Assembly (NCBI GenBank): GCA_020284085.1
Contig: JACEVL010000150.1
Span: 3,071,616-3,135,615 of the forward strand
Reading direction: 5' to 3'
Length of the DNA stretch: 64,000 nt
Source: Aporrectodea caliginosa
Lineage: Eukaryota > Annelida > Clitellata > Crassiclitellata > Lumbricidae
Below, piece after piece: positions 47,021 through 59,600 of the stretch (positions are counted from its first letter, which is position 1; the number at the start of each line of letters is the position of its first letter). The position numbers and the translations under genes are program-made. The notes under the pieces were generated by a model. It was not told the DNA's origin. It did no database searches and saw only the letters and a program-made list of their open reading frames with translations.

Positions 47021-50000
47021 CCTTACTTAAATTAACTCGAGAATTCAGCAGGCCGTTACACTAAATTTCTTTATATAAATACTACCTGACAAACAGCTAT
47101 CTGTCCGCTTTTATATCTGCTGATTCATAACTGCTGAGCAATTCTCAACCTGTAAACAATCTAGTTATATCAATTCATAAATACCAAACCATACATGTAG
47201 GTGAAACAATTACAAGAGTTAAGTTCTTTCGAATTTCAGCTGAAGCCACAGCCTCGCTACAAAACGTAGCACTGTTGAAAGGTCAAACCTTGACATACAA
47301 ATGCAATATGAACATCGAAACGCATCTTCATAGCTGGTATTTTATTCCATTTGGGAAAAACGTCGAGAAAATAATATACAGCACGAAGGAGGGCTTAAAT
47401 GGTCAATACGTTAAAAGAGCTAAAGTGGACAACTCATCTCTGGTACTAACCATTCCAAATATTCAGTTAGATGACGCTGGAATTTACGGTTGTAGAACAT
47501 TGCACTACCCGAATGTGATAGACGAAAGGGCTCAAGTTGTTGTCATTGGTAAGTCACATTCCAGGAAATCATCATCCCTCTCATAACAATTATAGCACTT
47601 TATTTTATGGTTTGAAAGAATCTGCGGAAATATTTGAATGCTTTGAAAAACTGCTGAAAAGCCGTCTTTCTAAGCATTTAAGCACTAGCAGCTAAAGTTC
47701 TTAATATTTTAACGCATGTTCTTCAATTGTGTCTTCACGATGTCAATTTCTTTTCTTCTATTTTTTTCTCGTCGTTCACATTCTTTCTCCAATAAATGTT
47801 CGAAACGTTAAGGCGATTAAATAACAGTGTATTTTTGCCAAACGTTTTGTAATTTTGTTTACTTCTTTCATTTTCATGATTTACCTTTTGATAAGTAGGC
47901 TAATGACGTGTGACAGTTTTCAATAAATGCCCTTTTAGGTTTATTCTTTTCTTTGTCCAATAAGTCATAATGTGGTTTATAACTTCATACACCATACGCC
48001 TAGGGTATATACGTTTATTGCTCTCCGTGTTTGTTGTAGCCCTATCCTAATGTAAATTAGTTGCTGTTTTGCTGCGTACACTATGACAGAGTAGAACACA
48101 TCTAGTAATGAATGGCTGTCAAAAAAGGCATGTTGGTAGAAAAGTCTTGCATTTGTATTTAAAAAAAGAAAAATCAATCAATTCACAGTAAAAATGAAAA
48201 CCTATTTACCTACGAGTGGCGTTAATTGCTATATGATATAGATTTTTATAAGCTAATCTGAGCCTTAAGGATAAACTTCAGTCTCTCTTCGATGACACCG
48301 CAGATAAGTTCGTAGTAACTGGTTTTGGAGAAACACGTTTCGTCGAAAGGAATTGGTTTCGGTGAAAAGTATCTTCTTCTTCTGAAGCGACGCGGCGAAG
48401 GTAACAGTTCGTAGCGATGCTTCAAACACCAAACACTTCTTCAAACGTCGAAGTAACGGATTTGTAGATTCGCCACGTCAACCAACAAGCCGGCATAAAA
48501 TAAAATCGTATCGCTTGAACATAGGTTGCTGATCGAAGTCTAAGCAATCTTTTGCTAACGTTCAGAGTTCGAATCCAACGTAGGCCTACGCAGAAACGAT
48601 ATCAGACGTCTGCAAGTAGACTGTCCGAAAAGATCATACGTCAACGTCTTTCTTACACCGACGACTACTCCTAAATTCGACACAAGTCCACCAAAACGAT
48701 GCTATCATCACTCGCAAGATGCATAGTCATCGTGAACTTCGAAATCGACGATTCATCTAACGAAAACGTCGCTCAACAGCACTGGAACGTCGCAAATCGA
48801 GCGACTCCGCTGCTTTCCAAATTTCAAGTCCCCTCTGTTTACACCCTCTCTTTCATTCCTTCATTACGTCGTCAAGGTAACGCATCAGCTGCTTCGTATC
48901 ACGTGACGTTACCGTTGCGTCAAGTTAAACGCCTTATTTGACAGTTAATACCTTTCTATAATAGGCCACTCAACTGATTAACAACAAGCCACTCTAATTA
49001 GCTATCTTATACTAAACCCTATATTAATTAATTAATTAAGTAAGTCAACAATTGATGTGATAAGTTATATATCGCTACATTTATCAGAATTTTTGCTGAT
49101 CTAAAAGCCTGTCACTTGCAGCATCCAAACTTCAAGTCTGTGTAAACGAAGCGTCTCGGCAGACTTGCGAAGTCAAGTACAAGGGTAATTTCGCTCCCGT
49201 GATTGAATGGACAAAAGATGGATCAACTGAACTAACTGCAATCAATTCGACCCTTAGAAATGATTCCGATGCGAATGGAACCCGTCACCTGACTCTTATA
49301 ACTAACTCCGTCAACTCGACTCTCACTTGCCAACTGTACTTCAAAGACTTCCCAACCCATTTTGAAAACATGAGTACTAACATACCTACTTACACAGACC
49401 GATGTGACTCATCTGTTTGCTGTTATTCGTCTAGTGAAACGACAATGACAAGTCCAGGATCAAAAGGTACGTGTAGCTGAAACTTCGATTGATGCTTGAT
49501 CACTAGATAGTGGCGTGCATAATAATAGTAATAATAATAATAATGGTACAATTTTTAAAGTTGATTAGATTACAGTGAGAATTACAAATGTATGGGCTAT
49601 AGTGAATTATCTGTCTTTGGTTTGGTTTTTGTTACAAGCAATTATCTGTTTGTTCATTTGTTATAGTACTTGTCCTCCCTGTCCATTTTGTTTCCTGGAG
49701 TTGTCCCGTACCATTTTGAAGTCTCGTAACATTTCAATATCCTGGTGTTGGTCTGTTATGTATTGAGACATCTATGTTGTGCCTTTTAGGAACCTCATGA
49801 AAGCGCTATGTAAATGTTAATTCTTATGTTAATTATCTGCTCTCTATTCATTGTCAGTGTACATAAAAATGCTGTCTTTGTTGAAATACACGAGATATTT
49901 GTGTCTAATAGGGAGGGGTTTACGGTATTGGTAGCACTCTGGTTAGAATAGAAGAAGATGAGCTCGGAAGCGGGATCTCTTCCCGATACCCTCCCAAAGG

Positions 50001-52713
50001 TCGACTCAGCCTTTCATTCGCAAGATGGCGTTGGTAAAATGAGCAGTAGGACGTGATGGGCGCCTTGCATGGCTGCCAAAACAGTTAAATTCGAATCCTG
50101 TAATAACATGTGATCATCCGTTTATATGTATACTATGAATTGTAATCAATCATACTGCTGTGTGTCAGTGTGAAATAAGAAACGATTATTATTATAAAGC
50201 TTTCATCTGTTTTTGTGATTTATTGCTTTGACCAAAGGCTAGTCCAAAAAAAGGAACACGCAATAATTAATGGTCATTGCGACGCACATTTTTATGACCA
50301 CAGTGAAAGTAGACCTAGGCTATATACACAATTAGAATTGAGTACGACTAAAGCACATGATTTAAAAGAGCCAAGAGAGAGTAGAGGTGGCTTGATAAAC
50401 ACGCCCTTATAAAAAATCAGTTTTGTAATATTTTCTATCATTGCATTTACATTTTACCAAGGGTTGTGGATTTGAACCCAACTGATAGTTTGCATGGACC
50501 TTGTTCAAAGTACAACTACGCAACGTAAAAATAATAATTATGTAGAGCGGTTGCTGGTTATAGTTTCAAGACTGTAATAATTCTGCATTGAGCAATTGTA
50601 ATCGTATCGTAATCTTCAAATTTCTATATCGCTGCTCTCAAGCTATGCACAGGGCACCAGCTTATTCACGAACGTAGCGTTGTATCAGAGATCGTTGTCC
50701 AGTGGAGGTACGAATACGGTTGCCAGAGAAACGATTAGCATAGCATAGGAGGTGCCGATTCGGTCATACAACCAGTTTACGCTTAGATTTTCTTACCCTC
50801 GTGTTATTCAACGCGGAAAGGAACGTCATTTATAGTTTTCAATACCAATGTCACAATATTTTTTAAATTGTTAACATTTTATTAAATTGCTTATTATATA
50901 GAAATAGTGAATTATTATTGTTGGCATTGCCTCCTTCGGGTAGGCCTAATCACATAATGGAAATTAGTCAGTTTTGAACCAATCTAGAATTCTAGATCTT
51001 ATGAGGTCTTCTGTAGATCGAATGGAAACTGGTCTACCGGATCTCATCAAAAGACGCTTATGCGCCTTCGTGAGTTTCTTGAGGGGCGCCATATATATAT
51101 GGCCATATAGGTACATGCATACATACATACATACATACATACATACATACATACATACATACATACATACATACATACATACATACATACATACATACAT
51201 ACATACATACATACATACATACATACATACATACATACATACATACATACATACATACATACATACATACATACATACATACATACATACATACATACAT
51301 ACATACATACACAGTATTACACACATGTAACCATAGACCTACACATTTGCTGTTCCTTGTGTAAAAGCCACATACAATGCGGGATAAGCCACCAAAATAC
51401 CCTTTAATCTTACAAATATTCTTGGCAAAACCGAAGAATAAGTCCTGTAGGCCCTACCCAAACTCAGCACCAGAAAACAACATGTTCAAGTTACTAAGCA
51501 AATTCTGCATTTAGATGAAGATATCCGTCGAAATGACGCAGAAGCCAACCAGTCGACCGACATGTTCAAGTACCAAAATAAATTAACAATTTTCACATTT
51601 TTCGATTTCAGGTAGGCCTACCCAGGATTCAGTTCCCTACCCGCTGGTATCAGCAATTATTGGCGCGTTTTTGCTCATCCTCATCATTGTTGTCATTGGA
51701 CTCATTCTAGAGAAGAAGCAAGGTATGTCCCTACAAATGCGATGTTGCATTTGTGCCAATTATAATATCGAATTTTGTTTCTTAAGCGATCAATCCTTTC
51801 CTTGTGGTTGTGTTGTTTTCTCGAATTAATAAATATGTTTCCTTAATAAGGATAACGTGACGCACAAAATAGAAGTAAGGATAACATGCAATTGTTTACA
51901 TCCGTCTACCATAAACTACTTAGACGTGAGCTCCCAAGATTGAAGAATCATTCAGCTGAGAAGTAAACATGACCAAAGCAATCCTAAAACAGAAGATTTT
52001 GGAATCTTACAACTTGCGTTAGTACTCAGTAACCAACCCCCAAAGGAATGAAGGGCTAAGTTGGCCTATGGACTGAGTTAGCATTCTATGAATGCTAACG
52101 CACTCTACTTTTATACCAGTCGGCTTTCTTTAACTCCATTGGAATTGCTCGGAATTTAGAACAAGCGCCAAGCAACAAACTCTAATAATAATTCTCTGTT
52201 AAAGTCTATAAATGAAACAATTGAAAGATAGGCCTTTTAGCTCGACTATGTTGAAACCTTTTCTTGATCCTGCAATTAAAACTGCACTAATAAAGTTGTC
52301 TTCGCGTTCTTAATTCTTTGGTGTAAAACCTTACAGTACAGACAATTCCGACAGCCTGTGTGGATGACACCCAGCAAGCTGATGTTGATACTGCGGCACA
52401 AATAGGAGAACCACAGAGGTTTCGAAGGCTTGGATACGAAGAAATGCAGACACGCGAGTCGCCGTCAGAAGCCTCCTATGCTAGACTAAATCCAGCGGAC
52501 ACAGCAAGGCCACTTCCGTACGTTAATGTGGCCCTGGAAGAAAGGAGACCTGAACCACTGGCAACTAGAGACGACAGGCCGCACCAATACTTGAATGTGG
52601 TAATAGAACATGCGGCATGTTCGATGTCAGATGGAGTTGCTGCTGCGAAGATGCAAAGCTACGTTAATGTCTCCCTACAAAGGGACAGAGACACTGAAGA
52701 CGTTGAATTGTAG
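46474..52713 (+). CDS. P2: intact two-Ig receptor with long phosphotyrosine-motif tail, 395 aa
   Basis: Exons: 46474-46519, 47240-47548, 49122-49466, 51612-51722, 52337-52713. They total 1188 nt, an open 395-codon frame with all introns in phase 1. Residues 1-15 are the hydrophobic signal start. Residues 16-118 are a V-like Ig domain (Cys...HSWYF...DDAGIYGC). Residues 119-233 are a C2-like Ig domain with several N-glycosylation sequons and an extra Cys pair near the end. Residues 234-270 carry the helix (about 244-265, rich in Ile/Leu/Val), followed by EKKQ. The 125-residue tail has Y304 (YEEM, PI3K-type), Y318 (YARL), Y332 (LPYVNV, fits the ITIM pattern and also pYxN), Y355 (YLNV) and Y379 (YVNV, Grb2-type pYxN). 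This predicts a surface receptor signalling through SH2 proteins. Kinase or adaptor use is inferred from motif knowledge, not shown. Confidence 0.88.
46850..47020 (+). repeat. Short retroposon-like segment with (GATT)n tail
   Basis: The segment ends GTTGTTGAATCAATAAACGG followed by GATT repeats (46988-47020). It looks like a retroposed 3' end, but no protein or pol III box was recognised. It lies in P2 intron 1. Confidence 0.4.
48035..49079. mobile_element. Probable solo LTR, 1045 bp
   Basis: P2 intron 2 is about 1 kb longer than P1 intron 2. The extra DNA begins TGTAGCCC and ends TCGCTACA, giving a 6-bp inverted end TGTAGC/GCTACA with TG...CA borders. It is flanked by TTTGT (48030-48034) and TTTAT (49080-49084), a 5-bp duplication with one mismatch. 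P1 reads GTTTATCA at the empty site. There is no coding content. LTR identity is inferred from its ends. Confidence 0.55.
49560..49835 (+). mobile_element. LINE 3' end fragment, TTAATT tail
   Basis: Ends GAAAGCGCTATGTAAATGTT and TTAATTCTTATGTTAATTA, like other LINE/SINE tails in this window. No clear ORF remains. It lies in P2 intron 3. Confidence 0.4.
49905..50190 (+). mobile_element. tRNA-derived SINE
   Basis: Begins with an A-box-like TGGTTAGAATAGAAGAAG and a B-box-like GCGGGATCTCTTCCCG, then the shared body GGGCGCCTTGCATGGCTGCC and an ATT tail. Same family as 57800-58080. It lies in P2 intron 3. Confidence 0.65.
50585..50712 (-). mobile_element. LINE 3' tail, reverse copy
   Basis: Reverse complement of the end of the 22350-23072 element, including the ...CACCAGCTTATTCACGAACG region and the GATTAC-type tail. 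It lies in P2 intron 3. Confidence 0.55.
50965..51110 (+). mobile_element. LINE/SINE 3' tail merging into (CATA)n
   Basis: Contains ATGCGCCTTCGTGAGTTTCT then TGAGGGGCGCCATATATATG, a variant of the common tail. The following CATA array probably grew from this tail. It lies in P2 intron 3. Confidence 0.45.
51113..51310. repeat. (CATA)n microsatellite, about 200 bp
   Basis: Nearly pure array ending about 300 bp before the P2 transmembrane exon. Y-V-C-M and Y-I-H-T repeat frames on both strands are artefacts. Confidence 0.95.
52337..52713 (+). other. P2 cytoplasmic-tail exon with five tyrosine motifs
   Basis: The last coding exon encodes residues 271-395. Five tyrosines sit in recognisable SH2-ligand contexts: LGYEEM (YxxM, class IA PI3K type), SYARLN, LPYVNV (fits S/I/V/L-x-Y-x-x-I/V/L), QYLNVV and SYVNVS. 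The last three share Y-V/L-N-V, the pYxN signature read by Grb2-type SH2 domains. YEEM and YARL are ten residues apart, an ITAM-like spacing, but with Met in the first motif. The equivalent P1 exon keeps four of the five. Assignments rest on motif matching only. Confidence 0.8.
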
Positions 52714-54889
52714 TTTTTTAGAGCCTTATAGCTTCAGAAGCTAGATTATTGGATAGGTTACTCGACTTTGCACTATTAAAAATAATCTTCTATTAGTTAA
52801 ATTAACTTTCATTATTTAAATTAATTCTTTATTTAAGTTTGATTGTTACTAGTTTTGTGAAGATTGGGTTGTTTAACTTATATAGTTATATTCCATGCTT
52901 ACTATCGCCCAACAACAGTGTCACAACTTGCACACCTGCATAAACTGTAGCCTTCATAAGTTTGGTTTTCATTTCTGGTTGATGTTTTTGGGCTATTACA
53001 AAACTATAAACCACTGCATATTTCTGTTCTTTTTAGCTGCATGCTTTTTGTATCCCGGACAATTGTACTATGTCTGTAGGCTAATATGTATCATTCTTGA
53101 TTTGATATGGAATCAATAAATGATGATGAGAGAGAATTATGAGTTTAATAGCTGCTTCATAACTAGTTTTAAATAAACCGATGGCTAAGATTTCTCGTGA
53201 ATGCGCTGCTGTTTACAAACAGAAAGTGGCATGGATTTCACTGTGTCAGCTCTACAATATACTGTACGATCAAATGGCCATTAATATTATATTATTCCAT
53301 GGCTCTAAATTCATGATAGACAAACCACTTTGTTTTATGCGACTTTTCTAAAATTGAAATGCATTAACAAAGAAACACTCAAACGCGAACCTATATTAAA
53401 CGTTATATTTTTTTTATAACACAACATCTTTTATTCGGTAACCAACTTAATATACAGGTCGTAATTACATCAGATTTTCTTGAGTTTTGTCGGTTTACAC
53501 AAGAGACCCAAAAGAGGCCGATGTTCCTACAAGCCAGGGCCATCTGCAACAAATTAATTGAATGAATGCAACACGGCCAACTATTTTAAAGTGAGAACTA
53601 GGCAATAAATTCTTAAATATCATATTAAATATAATTGACGAGTAGAAATTAAAGAACAGAGTTAAGAATATTACATATTATAATTATACAAACTAAGACA
53701 TAGCTTATGAACAGATGCACATTTCACATTGTTTGTGATTAGGTCGTCCCCTCCTATGAATGTGTTAGATTCCTCGTTGAATGTGGGTAGAAAGTTCCCG
53801 TTTAAACAGCTGTAGCGATGGTACAGTACAAAAAATAAAAAATATACACTTTGCTACGATTTTCAATATTCATGCTAATGTAACATTAATGAAACTTTAA
53901 AGTTTCAGAATGACTGTTAATTATTAAGCGCCAATACCTTCCAAACGTTACATCTGCATTATTCTGCTGGTCTCTACTAGAAACGTGCATTAGCTATCTA
54001 GCTATAAGTACCTTACACATCATTGCTAACACTGTAGCCCCGTAATCTTAATACACAATTTAGATATCAATTATGTTCAATGTTAAGTAAGACCGAATTT
54101 CATAGTCGCAATTTGTAATCCCTGGGTTTTTCCTTGTGTTTAGCAGCATTAAACATAGGACGCACCGCTGGAAGTTAACATCGCCTATTTAACAGACATT
54201 ACTTAAGAAACTGCACAGCTTAAAATGCTTGTGACGGCAACATACATAATAAACATTTTTAAACAACCAACATGAAGCTTTGGCATGTTGGAGGTAACAC
54301 TAGATAAATTAGACATAGGAAAAGTCTTTTAAACTGGTGGCATGTTGGAAGTAACACTAGAGAAATTAGAAATAGGAAAAGTCTTTTAAACTGCGCAAAA
54401 TCTGCATCTGGTCTAAAAGACAGATCAAACAAATCCGCAGATTTTAGCATTCAAAAGCTCAGTAGTCTGCATCGTAGAAATTGCATCACGGATAAAATCA
54501 GTCACAGTGTTTATTGAATATGCAGAATGCTATGGTACAGTAACAAGTCGTAGAGAAGATAGATAAGTTTATATTCTTATAAATAATAGGCATAGGCACA
54601 CGTATTACCAAATTGCATATTTTTCAGAAAATGAGATATTAAAATCTGCAGACGTTCAAGTATCATTGATGTTTTCAGAAAATTGCAAGTACCGGCGGTA
54701 TGAGAGACAAATTATGCAACCATTATTCTGGTGGATTTCAAACTTATGAAAAGTTTACAAAAATGTCAATTAATGTCTCAACACTTTGACGTTAAAACAT
54801 ACAATTCGATACAAGTATTAGTAATAATAGCCATTGATCGATTGAGCAAATAATTGAGATCAATAACATGTAATGCATGCGCAGATCTG
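52714..54889. other. P2/M3 convergent intergenic DNA
   Basis: No coding exon was recognised. AATAAA at about 53115 is a candidate P2 polyadenylation signal. Large parts align with the P1/M2 intergenic region. A short direct repeat (GGCATGTTGGA with AGTCTTTTAAACTG) occurs twice at 54280-54395. Confidence 0.5.
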
Positions 54890-55245
54890 TGTCTTCATAG
54901 ACATTGACTTCAAAAGTTCATGCATTTGTCTGTTCCAGAATTGACTATTGCAATTCTGTTCTTATAGGCCTTTCCATGGTCCGCCTGTCCCCTATCCAGT
55001 CAGTTCTAAATGCTGCTGCCAGATTGACCACTATGGGCCAAACTACAACTTTTGCCACTATTGGGCCCTCCCAATGGAATGCCCTCTACGTGCTACCATT
55101 TTTTCTGGGTCTCTTCCTACAGCCTTCTCCCTCCTCAAAACCTTCTTCTTCTCTAGGAGTTCTCGCACTGGGAGCGCTACTAAATGGCCAATGTTGTGAG
55201 CGGCGCTATATAAATTAACAAATACAATACAATACAATACAAATC
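54890..55245 (+). mobile_element. CR1/L2-like LINE 3' fragment, (ATACA)n tail
   Basis: Encodes VHAFVCSRIDYCNSVLIGLS, QSVLNAAARL and FATIGPSQWNAL with frameshifts, then GCGGCGCTATATAAATTAAC and ATACA repeats. The P1-M2 unit lacks it near 32945, marking a later insertion. Confidence 0.75.
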
Positions 55246-55959
55246 ACATCACTCATACTTAAGAAATGTCATCCATTTATTGCTTTTCATGTTATCTGCA
55301 TTTCATCAGCGTCCAAAAAACTAAGGTTGAAAACCAGCTCATTCACAGGCTCACGTGTTTTCAAAAGATCAATGAGTTGATTAATTTTAATGCAGTAATA
55401 AAGCAATACGTTTAATTAACTCCTCTTATTTGAGGTCTTGATGTTTACAACTAGAAATTAGTGTTTCCAAATACTCATTTTGACGCCTGAGTTGTAAAAC
55501 AAGTCTGATCACAACTCTCGGCATAGCATAAAAGGTTAAAAACAATAAAGCATTGGTTTGCTGTCGGTGTTTCTGCAGCTTTTAAAGAGAAAACATAATA
55601 TGATGAATATAAATCATCCGCTGAAATAGACAGTACAAAAGGCAAGTTACAGCAATAGATGGTTCATTTTAGTGCATATTTGTTATCCAGATTTATTGAC
55701 ATAGTGTTATGCATGATGTAGCCTACGTATAATGTAGCCTATATGTTTCAAATTGCGTTAAAATAACGCTTCGTAGATTTCAGCCTACTGAATCACTATT
55801 GACTGATCTTCTAGTCGAATGGCCTTAGCAGAATCTGGAAAGGCGAGAATCTGCATGTGATAATTAGACAATCGGGTTTATTAATATGGCTTAAGAAATT
55901 ATTGGAAATCAACTATTTGTGAGGTAATATTTTGAATTGGTTTCAAACAAATCAAAATG

Positions 55960-56275
55960 ACTGAACAAATTTGAACAACTGCGCACCACGTTATCTCGCA
56001 GACAGTATCAGACCAATGTACAACGACACTAATAGGCTGCCATTACGAACATCAAAGTCAGTAGATGTATTTGTGCCAGCATCTTATAGGTTACTAGAAT
56101 GGGCGATCTGGCCTTACGGGTCGCTGGCCTTTATGCACCTATTCAGGACACCACAACCTTCCTATCTTTGAAAACAGTTTAAAATGTACTTATCGTGTAG
56201 CGTTGCATAAACATCCTAGGAATAGCTTGCTAATGACGATTCTATATAAATTTTCGTAATTGCAATTACAATTAC
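55960..56275 (+). mobile_element. LINE 3' fragment, duplicated with the unit
   Basis: The frame APRYLADSIRPMYNDTNRLP with FVPASYRLLEWAI is a LINE ORF2 C-terminus. It ends GACGATTCTATATAAATTTT. Counterpart of 34970-35325. Confidence 0.65.
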
Positions 56276-56613
56276 AAAATGGCAACGGCAACACATTTGT
56301 TTACACTCTCCTAAAGAAACTCCTCAGAAGCGTACGTAGTCTAAGGGCCGAACAGAATCACTCGGCCAGGGTGCAAACACGACCACATCATTCAGTTTAG
56401 GTAAGAGGGCCAGGTTATCTCGTTCACCTTGACTTGAAACTTATCAATTTTTTAATCATGCATCTCTGTGTCTGTCTGTCACTGAATTTGTCAAACCTAA
56501 ATAACTATAGTTTACCATGACAAAGATATAAGTCCTATGATTATTTTCATAATTAAGCATACAAATGTAACCTACATGGCTAATGTCGTTGACTCGTCTT
56601 CTTTCTTTTCTTT

Positions 56614-59600
56614 TCAACGATCAGACCGTTTTGCTTGTTGGTACGAATGTTCTTTCTCTGAAAATTATTGTCAATCGAGCAATTTTCAACAATTCTTAAC
56701 GGTTTGCGGAATTTCGCCCAGAAGAAGCCTGGGCCTTATTAGAGACGCTAGAATATGCATGCGCTGTATACATATATGTACAATATAGGCTTTTACACTG
56801 TCTACATCACAGGAAATAGCCACTCATCGCCAAAAATGTCAAGATTTTCTCATCTGTTTACATGAAACTATTGGTGTTTCAGAAGTGTAAGATTTACACG
56901 TTGCAAACATTTCCATTTTCTGATTAGTAGGCCTAATGTTGTATATTATACCTTACAGGAACAATAATATTAATATTTTACTCAAGGTCGATTGTTTAAG
57001 GAACTAAATACACACAGTGAGAATCTCTAGATGTGTTAGTTTGGTCACTGCTCGTTGTATTTACTTATGATTGACTTCAGTTGACGATCTTGATAGTTGG
57101 ACAAACTTTGTGGGCAAATGTTGTTAAATAAGTTTCTAATAAATTATGTTGTGCAATTGCGAAAGTGTAACTGAAGGATTCTGTCGCTATAAAGAAAACT
57201 TTCGAAAACATTTAATGGAATCTTCAGGTAACTTACTTTTTCCGCAAACATACAAGACGACAATGGCAACTACGACGATTGGAATGAGTAAAAGCAGTAG
57301 ATAAAGGAAATTCAGGTTGTTCCCAGTAGAACTCTGGTCCATATCCGGGTCACCTATAAAATTTAGAATTTGAACACTGAATAATAATGCATCGTGTTAT
57401 ATTGGTCATATAGAAGTAGTGGCGACGCGAGACGAGTTATGCCTAGGGGAAGCAAGATGAAGTTAGATTATCTTAAGCGTTGTAAAGCCATGTGAGGTAA
57501 GGCCACGTAAGTTAGGCGAAGATGGGAAAGATGATAATGATTATTATGAGGACTTCTATTATTCTATAATCCACTGTATAGATGTCCTACACATCAGTCG
57601 ATAGTCGTTATTAAGTCTGAATCCTTGATAAGTAATGCAATGATGAGGTCAGATTAGCTTATGCATGTCCATCGACCTACATGAGATGTTTTGTAAGGTT
57701 AAGCGTTTCGAGGTAAGGAAAAGACGAGGTGAGGCTTGGACTTGTTAAGACGAAGTAAAGTAGGCAAAAGAGCTGAGGTCCATTATAGTGGGTGGGTCGA
57801 TAGTGTAGGGGTAACATCATAGTGTAGTGATAACATCACTGGCTGAAGAGCAGTAGGTAGCGGGATCGCTTCCCGTACCCTCCCAAAGGTCCACTCCGCC
57901 TATCATTTGCGAGATGGCGCGTTGGTGAAATGAGATGTAGGACGTGATGGGCGCCTTGCATGGCTGCCGTATACAGTTAAATTCGACTCTTGTAATAACT
58001 TGTGATCATCCGTTCATACTGAATTGTAATCATACTGCGTAATTGTCAGTTTGAAAATATTAAAACGAAGAGTATTATTAGGTGAGATAATGGGAGGGTA
58101 TGTACTATGTAGGTTCATGCTAGGTCAGTGCAGCAGGGCTTCAATCAAGGTAACTGTGATTAGTTAGGCTAAGACAAGATCAGGTATGCTAAAATAATGT
58201 ATCTGTGAATATATCTATCTATGAGTTTTAGCATTTATATATCACCTTCTTGAAACATTTCTATTATGACCAGTCTGAAAGATGCCGTATTTACGAAGTG
58301 CCTATATTTATGTAGGCCCTATCTACTTAAGTTCGTAGTCGTATAGCAGAAATTTGCCTGTGCTGGACCAATAATATCGTCACCTGATGACAGGATCCTA
58401 TTTTAAATGCTGTAGGTGAATAAATGCATTCGTAATTGTATCCAATTTTGATGGTATTTAAACAGATGCTAGAAAAAGTGGTCAGAAGGCGCGAAACAAA
58501 GATAAGAAGATTCGATCGTAAGCTAAGTGAATGGAGTCTTGAAGATTGTAAGCGAGATATAAATATAAGTAAGAGAAACTCCTGTTCATTATAATAGTAG
58601 GACTCTACTTTCAAAAAGAAGAAGTGCACTATGTATCAACACAGTTCAGAGTCTGTTGAGCTTATATAATGTTACACATTCAAATAATTTGCAACTCACA
58701 ATGGGCTGAATTATCCGGCTTGCAAGATGCTCCTGATATGGCTGCTCGACACGTGTAATTTAAAGGAAGACTCGGATTGTCAACCTCTTTCACCAGTGTG
58801 GATTTTACTCTGTCAGAATGAATTGTTGTTGCCACTCCCTGGTCGACGACGTCGCCTTTTGCGGTCACCCACTGAATTAGAGGAGCGAATTTCCCAGAAA
58901 ACATCACGTTGCACTCAAGTGTCACGTTTTCTGGCGAAGTTCCACATGTATCATTGGCGAACATTTGGCAATCGACCGTATCTATTACATAAACAGAGTT
59001 TTATTCAATATGCATGGAAACCTTCTTGGATTTGTGTTTCGACAAGGAATATTCTGACATTATAATATGACCAAAAAAGTTACTACTCGTTATTAATAGG
59101 CAATCTGTAATTTGTTTGCGATCAACGTTTTGTCGTTATCAGTTACAATCTAAAGAAATGTTTACTAAGCAACATGTATACAAATTTTAAAGCATATACT
59201 AAATTATTATCATCCTCAATGAGCTAAAACAAGGCAAGGGCAGAGATAACGCATTTACATATAGGTCTGATATCTTTGGAAAGTCAGAACCAATAAACTG
59301 CTTGACTTTAAAACATATGCAATGAGCTTATTCAATATTGAAACAGTTTATATCCTAAGATCATCATAGACATTTCATATCGGGATCCAATTTTTGGTAG
59401 GTAGCCGTGTCAGAAACTCATATAGGTCATAGAAAAGACAAAATGCATGGAGAACTGTATCGGTGATGGAAGGTTATCAAACCGTCTCTAAAAGGGATCC
59501 CTGCTTAATACTCAAGACATTAGCCTTACGAAATCATAGCCGTAAACCCGCTAAACGCAGAAAATGTCAGTTTCTTGAAGCAGAGATTAAATATACGTTG

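Noticed and set aside
48699..48941. 80-codon ORF inside P2 intron 2
   Set aside because: It lies inside the probable solo LTR, is absent from P1 and has no recognised domain.
50964..51330. ORFs of repeated YVCM and YIHT on both strands
   Set aside because: Artefacts of the (CATA)n array. The same applies to 18109-18306, 20509-20718, 43818-44205 and 62557-62739.
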